Shown here: in pieces, positions 6,984 through 12,687 of the stretch | Layout: every line of letters begins with the position of its first letter | How positions within the stretch are numbered: position 1 is the stretch's first letter | NCBI GenBank assembly: GCA_021838985.1 | Contig: JAKCCC010000017.1 | Location: 1 to 12,687 of the forward strand | Length of the DNA: 12,687 nucleotides | From: Planctomycetota bacterium | GTDB taxonomy: Bacteria > Planctomycetota > Phycisphaerae > WQYP01 | Direction of reading: 5' to 3' | Translations under genes and position numbers: made by a program | The notes under the pieces: generated by a model | Told to the model about the DNA's origin: nothing | What the model saw: only the letters and a program-made list of their open reading frames with translations | Databases searched by the model: none

Positions 6984-7015
6984 ACTCTACACCACGTACT
7001 ACAGTACGGAGTCAA
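6984..7015 (-). promoter_or_regulatory. MerR-type promoter/operator upstream of the 72-aa peptide gene
   Basis: On the minus strand, TTGACT (7015-7010), a 20-bp spacer and TAGAGT (6989-6984). The spacer begins CCGTACTGTAGTACG and contains the perfect dyad CGTAC-N4-GTACG (6995-7008), matching the mer operator type. It is the first promoter of the mercury island. No divergent merR gene lies to its right, where one is usual. Confidence 0.85.
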
Positions 7016-7322
7016 GGGCTGGGCGGCTATCAGCGTTGGCAGGTTTCCGGATGGTTACCTGGCAGGATCCTGGGAACCCCGAATTGTCTTATGATTTTGC
7101 CGGCGGGTGTCCGTCGAACGGAAGGCGCCCCGGGAGGGACTCACCAGACGACCCATTCGAAAGGAGCCGCCGCGTCACACGATCGATGGCTTGCCTTTGA
7201 TTCGTGCAGGCCCAGCACCCTGCACCCACCATCAGATGCGTCTCCAGCCAGTAATCGTTCACGGGTCCCGATGGCTATCGGGATTCGCCCATCGTCACCC
7301 GTCCCCGGCGCCTCACCCGCCG

Positions 7323-7496
7323 CCCCACCGCTGCCAGGTGCCGCGCCGCCAGTTTCCGCTCCATCCGACTCGGTCGCGCCAAGAGCCAGTCCAGGGCGCC
7401 GGGGAGTTCCCTTACTTCAGCGTCGGCCACCCCCGACGTGGCGGCCACGGTGGAATCCCGCCAAGGCCGCGTGCCGGCCAACTTGTTGTATCTACA
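7323..7496 (-). pseudogene. Fragment of an IS1634/IS4-type transposase
   Basis: About 58 codons read in one frame resemble the N-terminal to middle part of IS1634-like DDE transposases: a KLAGTRPW block in place of SKLATTRLW, then VADAEV, then ALDWLLARPSRMERKLAARHL in place of the family's DWLLAR, IEKKLAARHL block. The sequence then diverges just before the expected LYD catalytic segment and hits a stop. Neither the rest of the transposase nor clear terminal inverted repeats are visible, so this is a remnant. Recognition is from memory of the family. Confidence 0.55.
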
Positions 7497-7575
7497 TGTG
7501 AACACAGATAATCTTGCATAATATGTCATCTCCTGTAAGTATACGACGTTAGGAACGACAAGGCATGGTTTTTAG

Positions 7576-7599
7576 GCCGAACTTCGGCTTAGTCTTTTT
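7576..7599 (+). terminator. Weak terminator-like hairpin with T-tract
   Basis: GCCGA (7576-7580) and TCGGC (7584-7588) form a short stem with a three-base loop, followed after TTAGTC by five T. A T-run also precedes it. The stem is only 5 bp and there is no plus-strand gene upstream, so a real role is uncertain. Confidence 0.22.
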
Positions 7600-7631
7600 A
7601 CTTCACGCCTGCGTCCTTGATGGTGGAATAT

Positions 7632-7890
7632 TCAGGCCTGCCGTCTGTCCAAGTAGTACTTGGGCCGCGCTGGGCCGGAAACGGGCCGCATGTGCGGCGG
7701 ATGCTCGACGGCGACACCTTCCGCCGAGCGCTTCAGCGTGGGATGAGCGTAGCCACCCGGCCAATAGCGCGCTTTTTCCACGATGCCCCGATGCTGCCAT
7801 GAACCGCTCGGCCCCCCTCTCCCAGTCGCGTCCTACTGCATCCCCTGGGATGCCGTGTAACCATTTCACAATCACTTGCGGTGGGTGCCA
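7632..7890 (-). pseudogene. Possible frameshifted gene remnant, unidentified
   Basis: A protein-like stretch can be read across two minus-strand frames: one containing WHPPQVIVKWLHGIPGD and ending near 7790, and another running from there to a TGA at 7634-7632 with RYWPGGYAHPTLKRSAEG and RPKYYLDRR. The frames join near a run of five A (minus strand) at about 7773, a typical frameshift site. Both have more natural residue usage than the frames around them. I do not recognise the family, and it could be chance. Confidence 0.25.
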
Positions 7891-8085
7891 ATTCGCGGTA
7901 CCCCCAGCCCGCGTAGCCCTGCCCGACCAATCCCGGCACGCCGGAAGCCGCACCGCGTACCTGCCGCGCTCCGCGCACCGCCGCACCCGGCCGCAACCTC
8001 AAATCCCATTATCTCACCCGCGCCCCGCCTATAGCTTCTTCATAGCCACCGCCTCGGCCGCCCCCAGAGGTGCCGGCCCCCGCCC

Positions 8086-8163
8086 CAAGTCCGCCCAACG
8101 GCGTATCGGCTACAGCGGATCCGGGATAGGGTGCCGCTTGCGGCTTAGCACAAGTCCGCCCAA
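8086..8163. repeat. Pair of 13-bp direct repeats
   Basis: CAAGTCCGCCCAA occurs exactly at 8086-8098 and at 8151-8163, 65 bases apart start to start. The intervening DNA has no gene. Origin unknown; it may be the trace of an insertion or an intergenic repeat family. Confidence 0.5.
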
Positions 8164-8407
8164 AAATCGCCGGGGCGACCAAGCTATTCCACTGCCGCCG
8201 TGTGGCCCCGACGCAGAGCGCCGCGCCGCCCACCGTCCAAGCCGGGGCAGAGCGCAGCGCCGCCCCGAGTTCCGTTGCCCGCCAGCCCCTGTTCCTTGAC
8301 CACCCGAAACTACCCCCTCCCCCGAACGTGCCAACTCAAGCCAGAAGTGAACTGTAAAAAAACAATAACACGGCAGCGAAACAGCGCTGGGGATATTTTC
8401 CTTGAAT

Positions 8408-8440
8408 GTTTTTACGCAACTAACATGCTGTTGCGAAAAC
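8408..8440. repeat. Inverted repeat/hairpin
   Basis: GTTTT plus CGCAAC (8408-8412, 8415-8420) pairs with GTTGCGAAAAC (8430-8440) around a nine-base loop, with a two-base bulge: 11 base pairs in all. It lies just before the 9-bp tandem repeats. It is not followed by a T-run on either strand. Role unknown. Confidence 0.4.
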
Positions 8441-8441
8441 G

Positions 8442-8564
8442 TGGCCGCCTTGGCCGCCTTGGCACACTTCCCAACCTAACTGGCGCCTCTGCTTAGATTT
8501 ACCAAATAGTTGGGACGTTGGCACGCGTTGGCCACCTTGGCACGCTTGGCCATCTTGGCATGCC
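8442..8564. repeat. 9-bp TGGC-based tandem repeats in two clusters
   Basis: Cluster one (8442-8468) has three units, TGGCCGCCT twice and TGGCACACT. Cluster two (8519-8564) has five units: one 10-base unit, then TGGCCACCT, TGGCACGCT, TGGCCATCT and TGGCATGCC. The shared form is TGGC followed by five variable bases, usually ending CT. The period is a multiple of three, but the surrounding frames do not look coding. The units are too short and contiguous to be a CRISPR array. Confidence 0.65.
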
Positions 8565-8704
8565 CCACGCGCCAACTTTACCCGCCAGTACCACGCCACG
8601 CCCCCTTTTCACAGTCCGACGGTCCCCACAAGCGACCAGGCTTTCACAAGGGGTGTGGGTTGCTCTCCGGTCGCCCCAGCCCCGCGCTGACCCATGGGGC
8701 TAAG

Positions 8705-8737
8705 AAAACTCCGTCGCTCCCTGCATAGCGCGGAGCG
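8705..8737 (-). terminator. Intrinsic terminator after the SGNH hydrolase gene
   Basis: On the minus strand, CGCTCC (8737-8732) and GGAGCG (8720-8715) form a stem with an 11-base loop, followed by ACGGAG and then TTTT at 8708-8705. It starts 31 bases past the stop of the hydrolase gene. The stem is modest, but position and T-tract fit a terminator. Confidence 0.45.
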
Positions 8738-8768
8738 TGAGCGAATGGGTCTGGGTTGGTATCGCCGG

Positions 8769-10157
8769 TCAGCCGGCAGCGGGAATCAACTGATAGTGAT
8801 GCGCCTGGGGCTGGTTAGCCGCGTATTCTTTCGCTTCTATCGCGTGATCCAGCTTGGCCATGGCCCGGACCACGCCGGCCACGGCCCGCGCCACGACCGA
8901 ATCATTTTCCGTGTTCACGGGTAGCATCGGCCGCTTCCAACCATCGTTTTCAAGAATCAGCTGCACGTCACGCCACCCCACAAAGTGCGTCTGGATCTCC
9001 TCCCAGACCATATTGTTGACCTGATACGCCTGCCGAAGCATCGGGGTAAAATAGCGAGCCAAATTGATACCCGCCGCCAGTTGGGCCGGGGTAAAGGTTC
9101 CGATGCTCTGGCCGTCAATAAGCAGGTGATAACGTGCCGCCCGCAGGCCCCGCACCACCAGCATCTCGCGGTCCAGTTGGTGCGTAAAGCCTGAAAGTTT
9201 ATCGATCAGCGCGGTCGTTGGGTTGGTGTATTTCGGCTTCGGCTGCGGCGGCAGGAGAATACGCACAGGCAAAAACTGCGGCCATTTTTCATGCAGCGCC
9301 AAAATGGGCATGGGCAGTGAACCATCGCGTTCGGTCCAAGTCAACCCGCCGTTCGCCAACTTCTTCAGGCCGCTGATCCGCGCGTTGCTGGCCCGGGATA
9401 GCGTATCCGCCGCCCCGTTAATGCTGACGCGGGCTACCGTGGCCGGCGCGCCCCAGGCCTTCAGCAGGGCCTGCGCCATCATCATTTCCGCAGCGGCGCC
9501 GGGATGGACGCGACCGGGAATAATCCGCTTGGCCAGGGCGGGATTTATTTTCTCGGCCGCCTTAAGCACTTTGACCATCGGGGCGTTGAAATCGACATAT
9601 TGCAGGTGCTTCCGCCGCGCCAGATCGCGCACCCAACGGCAATACCGCACCAAAACGGCGTTATATCCGCCGGGGAATCCCGGCTTTTGGGTGATATCGT
9701 CATAGGGCGACGTGCCCAGCAGCACAATTCGCACGCCGGGCAAATGGTGTTGCAGCGAACGGATGATGTGTTCATAACCTTTTTGGAACGTATGGAAAAG
9801 CGCGGCATTGAAAGGGCGGTAGCCGGCGTCGTTCATGCCCAACATGATGGTGACAATATCGGGCTTGAACGGAAATACGTCCCGCTTGAGTCGAACATCA
9901 ATCGGTCCGGCCCATCCGCCGGTCACGCGGTCACCGCCGACGCCGGCATCCACAAAGCGCACATGCATAGCCGGAAAACGGGTGCGCACATAGGTTTCCA
10001 CATCGGCGGGGTAAAAACGCTGCTCGGTAATGCTGTCGCCATAGAAGCAGACCCGGTCACCGTTCTTAAGAAAGAATTTGGATTTCGCCGCGGTAGCCGG
10101 GGAAACCGATGCCAGCATCATCAAGGCCATGGATAACACTAAATAATTCGCTTTCAT
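8769..10157 (-). CDS. Exported SGNH/GDSL-type hydrolase
   Basis: A 462-residue protein with a Sec signal peptide (cleavage near ATAA, residue 24) and an SGNH domain at about residues 30-235: block I YGDSITE (S42), block II GVGGD (G75), block III GMND (N109), block V IIPGRVHPG (H218). These are the four residues that give the family its name. The Asp usually three before the His (D-x-x-H) is Gly215, so a normal Ser-His-Asp triad cannot form from this motif. About 225 further residues form a C-terminal region I associate with large exported SGNH proteins of planctomycetes, which often act on acetylated polysaccharides; the substrate is not known. GGAG lies 6 bases before the ATG. The gene is transcribed away from tam, with 57 bp of AT-rich DNA between them, and a terminator-like hairpin follows it. 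Confidence 0.9.
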   Translation of the reverse strand: MKANYLVLSMALMMLASVSPATAAKSKFFLKNGDRVCFYGDSITEQRFYPADVETYVRTRFPAMHVRFVDAGVGGDRVTGGWAGPIDVRLKRDVFPFKPDIVTIMLGMNDAGYRPFNAALFHTFQKGYEHIIRSLQHHLPGVRIVLLGTSPYDDITQKPGFPGGYNAVLVRYCRWVRDLARRKHLQYVDFNAPMVKVLKAAEKINPALAKRIIPGRVHPGAAAEMMMAQALLKAWGAPATVARVSINGAADTLSRASNARISGLKKLANGGLTWTERDGSLPMPILALHEKWPQFLPVRILLPPQPKPKYTNPTTALIDKLSGFTHQLDREMLVVRGLRAARYHLLIDGQSIGTFTPAQLAAGINLARYFTPMLRQAYQVNNMVWEEIQTHFVGWRDVQLILENDGWKRPMLPVNTENDSVVARAVAGVVRAMAKLDHAIEAKEYAANQPQAHHYQLIPAAG

Positions 10158-10202
10158 CCGTTACTCCAATAAAAAATTAAACTATTAAAGATACCGTTTG
10201 GC

Positions 10203-10208
10203 TATAAT
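10203..10208 (+). promoter_or_regulatory. -10 box of tam, likely leaderless transcript
   Basis: A consensus TATAAT ends six bases before the tam ATG at 10215, so transcription should begin at or within a base or two of the start codon. No Shine-Dalgarno sequence is present. The -35 is weak; TTAAAC at 10177-10182 lies 20 bases upstream. Directly seen: the box and its spacing. Inferred: leaderless translation. Confidence 0.55.
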
Positions 10209-10214
10209 ACCGCA

Positions 10215-10985
10215 ATGCCGACCTGGAAACCCGATCAATATCTGCAATTTGCGGATGAACGCACGCAGCCCTGCCGCGATCTGATCCAGCGCCTCCGGTT
10301 GCAGCAACCGGAGCGCATCATTGATTTAGGCTGCGGCCCGGGTAACAGCACGGCGGAACTGGCGCGGCGCTGGCCGAAGGCTGCCATTACCGGTTTGGAT
10401 AATTCGTCGGAGATGCTGGCCGCCGCCCGCCGCGATTATCCGCTGCGCGAATTTATCCTCGGCGATATCGCCACCTGGCAATCCGGCATGCCGTGGGATT
10501 TAGTCTTTTCCAACGCCGCCCTGCAATGGCTGTCCGATCATGGCGAACTGCTTCCCCGCCTGCTGCGTCAGGTCGCCGTCGGCGGCGCTCTGGCGGTGCA
10601 GTTACCCGCCAATGACCAGGCGCCCGCGCAGCGCCTTATCCGGGAGTTGGCGACCTCGTCGGCATGGCGCGGCCGCTTTCGTGGCCCGATCCGCGACTGG
10701 TCCGTGGAACGACTGGTATTTTATTACGACGCCCTGGCGCCGCGCGCCGCGAAGATCGAACTATGGGCCACCGAATATCAGCACATCTTGCCCGGGCCGG
10801 AGGCGATCGTGCAGTGGTATCAGGGGACGGGTTTGCGACCTTTTTTGGACGCGCTGGCCGCGCCAGAGGATCGCGCGCGATTTCTGGAGGATTACCTGGC
10901 GGCAGTCACCGCGGCCTATCCACGCCAACCGGACGGCAAAATACTGTTTCCTTTTCGCCGCCTGTTTATCGTGGCGTACCGGTAG
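10215..10985 (+). CDS. tam: Trans-aconitate 2-methyltransferase
   Basis: A 256-residue cytoplasmic SAM-dependent methyltransferase close to E. coli Tam in length and sequence throughout. It has the N-terminal W-x-P-x-x-YL-x-F pattern, SAM motif I DLGCGPGNST (residues 37-46), GLD after the second strand, a SNAALQWLSDH block (ANASLQWLPDH in E. coli), QLPAN, the TGLRPFLDAL segment and the terminal RLFIV. Tam methylates trans-aconitate formed spontaneously from cis-aconitate, relieving inhibition of aconitase. The start is fixed by homology and by the -10 box six bases upstream, which leaves no room for an earlier start. It stands alone: divergent from the SGNH hydrolase gene and convergent with ald. 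Confidence 0.93.
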   Translation: MPTWKPDQYLQFADERTQPCRDLIQRLRLQQPERIIDLGCGPGNSTAELARRWPKAAITGLDNSSEMLAAARRDYPLREFILGDIATWQSGMPWDLVFSNAALQWLSDHGELLPRLLRQVAVGGALAVQLPANDQAPAQRLIRELATSSAWRGRFRGPIRDWSVERLVFYYDALAPRAAKIELWATEYQHILPGPEAIVQWYQGTGLRPFLDALAAPEDRARFLEDYLAAVTAAYPRQPDGKILFPFRRLFIVAYR

Positions 10986-11008
10986 CGCAGTGCCTCCAGA
11001 AATTCCGA

Positions 11009-11026
11009 AGGGCGCTGCACCGCCCT
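11009..11026. terminator. Small hairpin between convergent tam and ald
   Basis: AGGGCG (11009-11014) pairs with CGCCCT (11021-11026) around a six-base loop, 24 bases after the tam stop. No T-run follows, so termination by it alone is doubtful. Confidence 0.25.
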
Positions 11027-11152
11027 GGAAAATCAAGTAGCAAGCCACCGGAAGCCGGGGCGCAGGTAAGCTTCCTTGAATTTTCGCTCTGGCTTGTCAC
11101 TTTGCGGCCATGCCGCCGGTGCGCTTCCCTAATATTGTGTACTTTGTCGTTC

Positions 11153-12253
11153 TTATTTGGGACCTCCACCATTGCCCGCCAGGGCCTGGGCCACGGTGGG
11201 GTGCACCACTTGGCCCCGGCACACATTCAGCCCGGCGCGCAATTCCGCCACTTGCTGGCAGGCCTGTTCCCAGCCTAGATTCGCCAGTTTCACCGCATAG
11301 GGTATGGTCACATTGGTAAGCGCCTGCGTGGCGGTGCGGGCGTAGGCCCCGGGCATGTTGGTCACGCAATAATGCAGCACACCTTCCTCTTCGTAGATGG
11401 GATGGGAATGGGAAGTCGGGCGGGATGTCTGGGCGCAGCCGCCCTGATCGATGGCGATATCCACGAACACCGAACCCGGTCTGAGCTGGCGCAGCATTTC
11501 CCGGCGGATGAGCCGGGGCGCCCGCGCCCCGGGTATCAACACCGCGCCGATTAGCAGATCCACACCGGGCAGGGTTTCCATGAGATTCTGTTCGTTGGAA
11601 AACAGCGTATGCGCCGCCGAATGCAGCGTGATGTCCAGGAAGCGCATCTTCTCCAAATCCACTTCCAGAATAGTCACATCCGCGCCCAGGCCCATGGCCA
11701 TGCGGCCGGCGTTCACGCCCGCGGTGCCGCCGCCTAACACCAGGACTTTTCCCGGCAGCACCCCCGGTACGCCGCCCAAAAGCACCCCCTTGCCGCCTTG
11801 CGCTTTAGCCAGCAGATACGAGCCGACGATAATCGACATGCGGCCGGCGATCTCGCTCATCGGTTCCAACAGCGGCAGCCGGCGCTCGATTTGCACGGTT
11901 TCATAGCCGAACGCGACCACCTGCCGCTTCATCAGGGCGGCGGCGAGTTCGGGTTCCGCGGCCAGGTGTAAATAGGTAAACAGAATCTGGTTCGGGCGCA
12001 ACAGCGGATATTCGCTTGGCTGCGGTTCCTTGACTTTGAGAATCAGGTCCGCCTGGGCGAAAAGATCGGCGGCTCCAGGAACAATCCGCGCCCCCGCCGC
12101 GACGTAAGTTTCGTCGGGAAATCCGCTGCCTTCACCGGCCTTGGTTTCCACCAGAAGCGTATGGCCCTGCTGGGCCAACATGCGCACCCCGCCGGGCGTG
12201 CAGGCCACGCGATTTTCTTTATCCTTGATCTCTTTAGGGACGCCAATGTTCAT
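11153..12253 (-). CDS. ald: Alanine dehydrogenase
   Basis: A 366-residue NAD-dependent L-alanine dehydrogenase (alanine to pyruvate and ammonia, reversible), close to the family's usual length of about 370. Visible: the N-terminal GVPKEIKDKENRVACTPGGV block with R15, K75 in LKVKEP, catalytic H96 in TYLHLA, the MSEIAGRMS block, the NAD-binding fold VLGGGTAGVNAG (about residues 172-183) with a downstream acidic residue, DIAIDQGG with D269, and the C-terminal NMPGAYARTAT segment. The ATG at 12253 is chosen because the family starts M-x-IGVPKEIK; an in-frame TTG at 12277 has no ribosome site. The ribosome site of the ATG is also weak (GCGAG). It is cytoplasmic and usually hexameric, and is used in alanine catabolism or ammonia assimilation. 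Separated from the gene at the right edge by about 290 bases, it is probably a single-gene transcript. Confidence 0.95.
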   Translation of the reverse strand: MNIGVPKEIKDKENRVACTPGGVRMLAQQGHTLLVETKAGEGSGFPDETYVAAGARIVPGAADLFAQADLILKVKEPQPSEYPLLRPNQILFTYLHLAAEPELAAALMKRQVVAFGYETVQIERRLPLLEPMSEIAGRMSIIVGSYLLAKAQGGKGVLLGGVPGVLPGKVLVLGGGTAGVNAGRMAMGLGADVTILEVDLEKMRFLDITLHSAAHTLFSNEQNLMETLPGVDLLIGAVLIPGARAPRLIRREMLRQLRPGSVFVDIAIDQGGCAQTSRPTSHSHPIYEEEGVLHYCVTNMPGAYARTATQALTNVTIPYAVKLANLGWEQACQQVAELRAGLNVCRGQVVHPTVAQALAGNGGGPK

Positions 12254-12541
12254 AATTAAGCTCGCAGGGATCGACAATCAGCTGTTCCCGGTAGGCCGCT
12301 CCTGCGGCAGCGGGATTTCCGTGTCCATACTGCAACCGCTTTCAGCGGTCAGCCACGGGCGATCAGCTTACCGTGGCGGGCGGTGTCTGTCACGGCGACC
12401 CGATGGGCCACGGCTGTGGCACACACGCCGGCCGTAGGCGCCATCTCCGTGCCGCTGTCGCGGGACCAATGGCACGCGATTGGCGGGAGACAGGGCACGA
12501 GGGACTGCCCCGGTCGCCTGGCGGCGACGCGCCGCCAGGAT
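12254..12541. other. Intergenic region upstream of ald
   Basis: No supported gene. It contains a short hairpin ACCGCT-TTC-AGCGGT (12336-12350) and the stronger hairpin at 12517-12539 listed separately. No convincing -35/-10 pair for ald was found. Confidence 0.5.
12517..12539 (-). terminator. Perfect 10-bp hairpin after the right-edge gene
   Basis: CCTGGCGGCG (12517-12526) and CGCCGCCAGG (12530-12539) form a perfect stem with a three-base loop, two bases past the stop codon of the partial gene in its direction of transcription. There is no T-run, so it is a termination or mRNA-stabilising hairpin rather than a classical terminator. Confidence 0.5.
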
Positions 12542-12687
12542 TTATGCCTCGGCCCCCGCGCAACGCCGGTGCAGTTGTGACATCGCCAGCGGCTCGGCCT
12601 GGCCATCCTGCAGCAGACGCGGCAGCAGTTGTTCGTGCACGGCATAGCCGGAATTATGGTTATTTTCCAACCCATGGTAGTGCGAGA
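12542..12687 (-). CDS. C-terminal end of an unidentified protein, partial
   Basis: The last 47 codons of a gene entering from the right edge, ending in TAA at 12544-12542. The reading begins SHYHGLENNHNSGYAVHEQL and ends RRCAGAEA. This frame is preferred over the longer open frame in the neighbouring register (12349-12675) because its residue composition is protein-like and a perfect hairpin follows its stop by two bases. The segment VHEQLLPRLLQDGQ weakly recalls the end of NodB-type polysaccharide deacetylases, where an EALPRLL-like helix precedes the last strand, but this is a guess. No function is assigned. Confidence 0.5.
   Translation of the reverse strand, partial: SHYHGLENNHNSGYAVHEQLLPRLLQDGQAEPLAMSQLHRRCAGAEA

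Larger units (their letters stand above)
7016..8768. other. 1.75-kb stretch without a convincing intact gene
   Basis: All open frames here are short, overlap one another on both strands, and have Arg/Pro/Ala-rich translations with no recognisable domains, apart from the transposase fragment listed separately. An unidentified 57-codon frame at 7089-7262 (minus, GTG start, no ribosome site) has a C-x-x-C and cannot be supported as a gene. The stretch also holds a possible frameshifted remnant, 13-bp direct repeats, inverted repeats and a 9-bp tandem repeat. I read it as decayed and intergenic DNA. No MerR-like helix-turn-helix sequence was found in the frames inspected. Confidence 0.55.

Noticed and set aside
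7649..7663. 15-bp palindrome CCAAGTAGTACTTGG as an operator
   Set aside because: No promoter or gene start is placed to use it, and it falls in a frame that may be a coding relic; chance is sufficient.
7565..8299. 244-aa plus-strand open frame
   Set aside because: Pro/Arg/Ser-rich translation with no domain, typical of chance frames in GC-rich DNA, and no ribosome site noted.
8442..8564. CRISPR array
   Set aside because: Units are 9 bp and contiguous, without spacers, and no cas gene is present.
9504..10136. 210-aa plus-strand open frame
   Set aside because: Antisense to the SGNH hydrolase gene, which has a signal peptide and all named motifs.
12349..12675. 108-aa minus-strand open frame at the right edge
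   Set aside because: Arg/Cys-rich composition without a domain; the neighbouring register gives a more natural C-terminus ending just before a perfect hairpin.
1..12687. tRNA or rRNA genes
   Set aside because: No cloverleaf with a T-loop consensus and no rRNA core sequence was noticed while reading; this was not checked with a covariance model.

Overview
The window is 12.7 kb of moderately GC-rich bacterial DNA with compact, mostly minus-strand genes. The SGNH hydrolase with its long C-terminal extension, the style of the metallophosphoesterase and the secreted small proteins suggest a member of the Planctomycetes-Verrucomicrobia group. That is an inference from family resemblance only; no rRNA or other marker gene is present.

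Left edge (1-2363, minus): a major facilitator transporter gene is followed after one base by a metallophosphoesterase-like gene that runs off the window. The latter has lost several metal-binding residues, although the rest of its fold matches the family.

Centre (2551-7015, minus): a mercury-resistance island. In order of transcription it holds a MerR-type promoter, a 72-aa Cys/His-rich exported peptide and a perfect hairpin. Next come a second MerR-type promoter and an exported thioredoxin-fold protein fused to a MerP-like HMA domain. A third, more diverged MerR-type promoter then precedes a paralogous 77-aa exported peptide, two hairpins, merA (mercuric reductase without an N-terminal HMA domain) and a merT-merP fusion. 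All three promoters have the same 20-bp spacing between -35 and -10. No merR gene, and no separate merP, merC or merF, is visible. The two small peptides and the thioredoxin-HMA fusion are the most novel part. I infer that they form a periplasmic mercury capture and thiol-handling layer feeding MerTP and then MerA.

7016-8768: about 1.75 kb without a convincing intact gene. It holds a fragment resembling an IS1634/IS4-type transposase, a possible frameshifted gene remnant, short direct repeats, inverted repeats and a 9-bp TGGC-based tandem repeat. It looks like decayed mobile or intergenic DNA next to the mer promoter, and is a plausible place for a lost merR.

Right side (8769-12687): an exported SGNH/GDSL hydrolase (minus) whose usual catalytic Asp is Gly; a divergent trans-aconitate methyltransferase gene (plus) that appears to be leaderless; a convergent alanine dehydrogenase gene (minus); and the last 47 codons of an unidentified gene (minus) at the right edge.
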